From: Rhodoferax sp.
Lineage (GTDB): Bacteria; Pseudomonadota; Gammaproteobacteria; Burkholderiales; Burkholderiaceae_C
NCBI GenBank assembly: GCA_028292305.1
Contig: JAQGMQ010000393.1
Coordinates: 1 to 5,928 of the forward strand
Direction of reading: 5' to 3'
DNA: 5,928 nucleotides
Position 1 is the first letter of the stretch. Each line of letters begins with the position of its first letter. Below are positions 5,854 to 5,928 of the stretch, in pieces. The notes beneath the pieces are model-generated. The model was not told where the DNA came from, did no database searches, and saw nothing but the letters and a program-made list of their open reading frames with translations. A program made the translations under genes and the position numbers.

Positions 5854-5865
5854 ATTTGATACACA
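5854..5865 (+). promoter_or_regulatory. Operator-like site 4, weaker (ATTTGATACACA)
   Basis: It matches the amidase site at 10 of 12 positions and lies 30 bp upstream of the ATG at 5896. It overlaps the right arm of a perfect 7-bp inverted repeat, ATCCGGG (5826-5832) / CCCGGAT (5849-5855). No exact long word is shared, so this copy is less certain than the other three. Confidence 0.3.
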
Positions 5866-5895
5866 AGTTGGCACACCGTTTTCAAGGACATCGCC

Positions 5896-5928
5896 ATGTC
5901 ATCCACCGCCGGCCAGAGCCTCACCCTC
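5896..5928 (+). CDS. Start of an unidentified gene, cut by the window end
   Basis: An ATG at 5896-5898, with AAGGA (5884-5888) 7 nt upstream, opens a frame of 11 codons reading MSSTAGQSLTL to the edge. The gene is divergent from the amidase across a 224-bp control region. Too little is visible to name a product. Its position beside operator-like site 4 suggests it may belong to the same regulon, for example as a transporter or another pathway enzyme, but that is inference only. Confidence 0.55.
   Translation, partial: MSSTAGQSLTL

Overview
The window is GC-rich (all genes favour G or C at third codon positions) and looks like chromosomal DNA of a betaproteobacterium, most likely Burkholderiales/Comamonadaceae. 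The reasons are an RdgC protein with a FKNVMVYRIGP-type N-terminus, the codon use, and intergenic repeats of a kind I recall from that group. The placement is by recollection of family sequences, not by a search.

Layout. Positions 3-920 (+) are the 3' end of a hybrid two-component sensor protein: the second half of a receiver domain followed by a histidine phosphotransfer (HPt) domain. It converges on rdgC (942-1928, -), a DNA-binding recombination-associated protein read from a GTG start. After a 200-bp gap comes a minus-strand gene (2129-2863) for an Asp/Glu racemase superfamily protein of the maleate isomerase/arylmalonate decarboxylase type. Its active-site pattern is Gly in the first half and Cys in the second. 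Divergent from it, across a 148-bp control region, is a GntR-family regulator of the FCD type (3012-3749, +). A 497-bp gene-free stretch (3750-4246) is packed with inverted repeats. Then comes an amidase-signature hydrolase (4247-5671, -). It is divergent from a gene whose first 11 codons (5896-5928, +) end the window.

How the genes may work together. A 12-bp near-palindrome, ATTGGATACAAA and relatives, occurs twice between the racemase-like gene and the GntR gene. It occurs once just upstream of the amidase, and once in weaker form before the gene that starts at 5896. Exact 10- and 11-base words are shared between the two control regions, which lie about 2.8 kb apart. The simplest reading is a small local regulon: the FCD regulator controls itself, the racemase-like enzyme, the amidase and perhaps the divergent downstream gene. 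Together these would form a catabolic module for an amide- or malonate/maleate-type compound whose identity cannot be read from sequence. The sensor protein and rdgC appear unrelated to this module.

Other notable points: the last 54 amidase codons switch abruptly to G-ending codons, a REP-like inverted pair follows the GntR gene, and a 9-bp perfect inverted repeat brackets the amidase operator. I saw no tRNA, rRNA, CRISPR array, transposase or phage gene.
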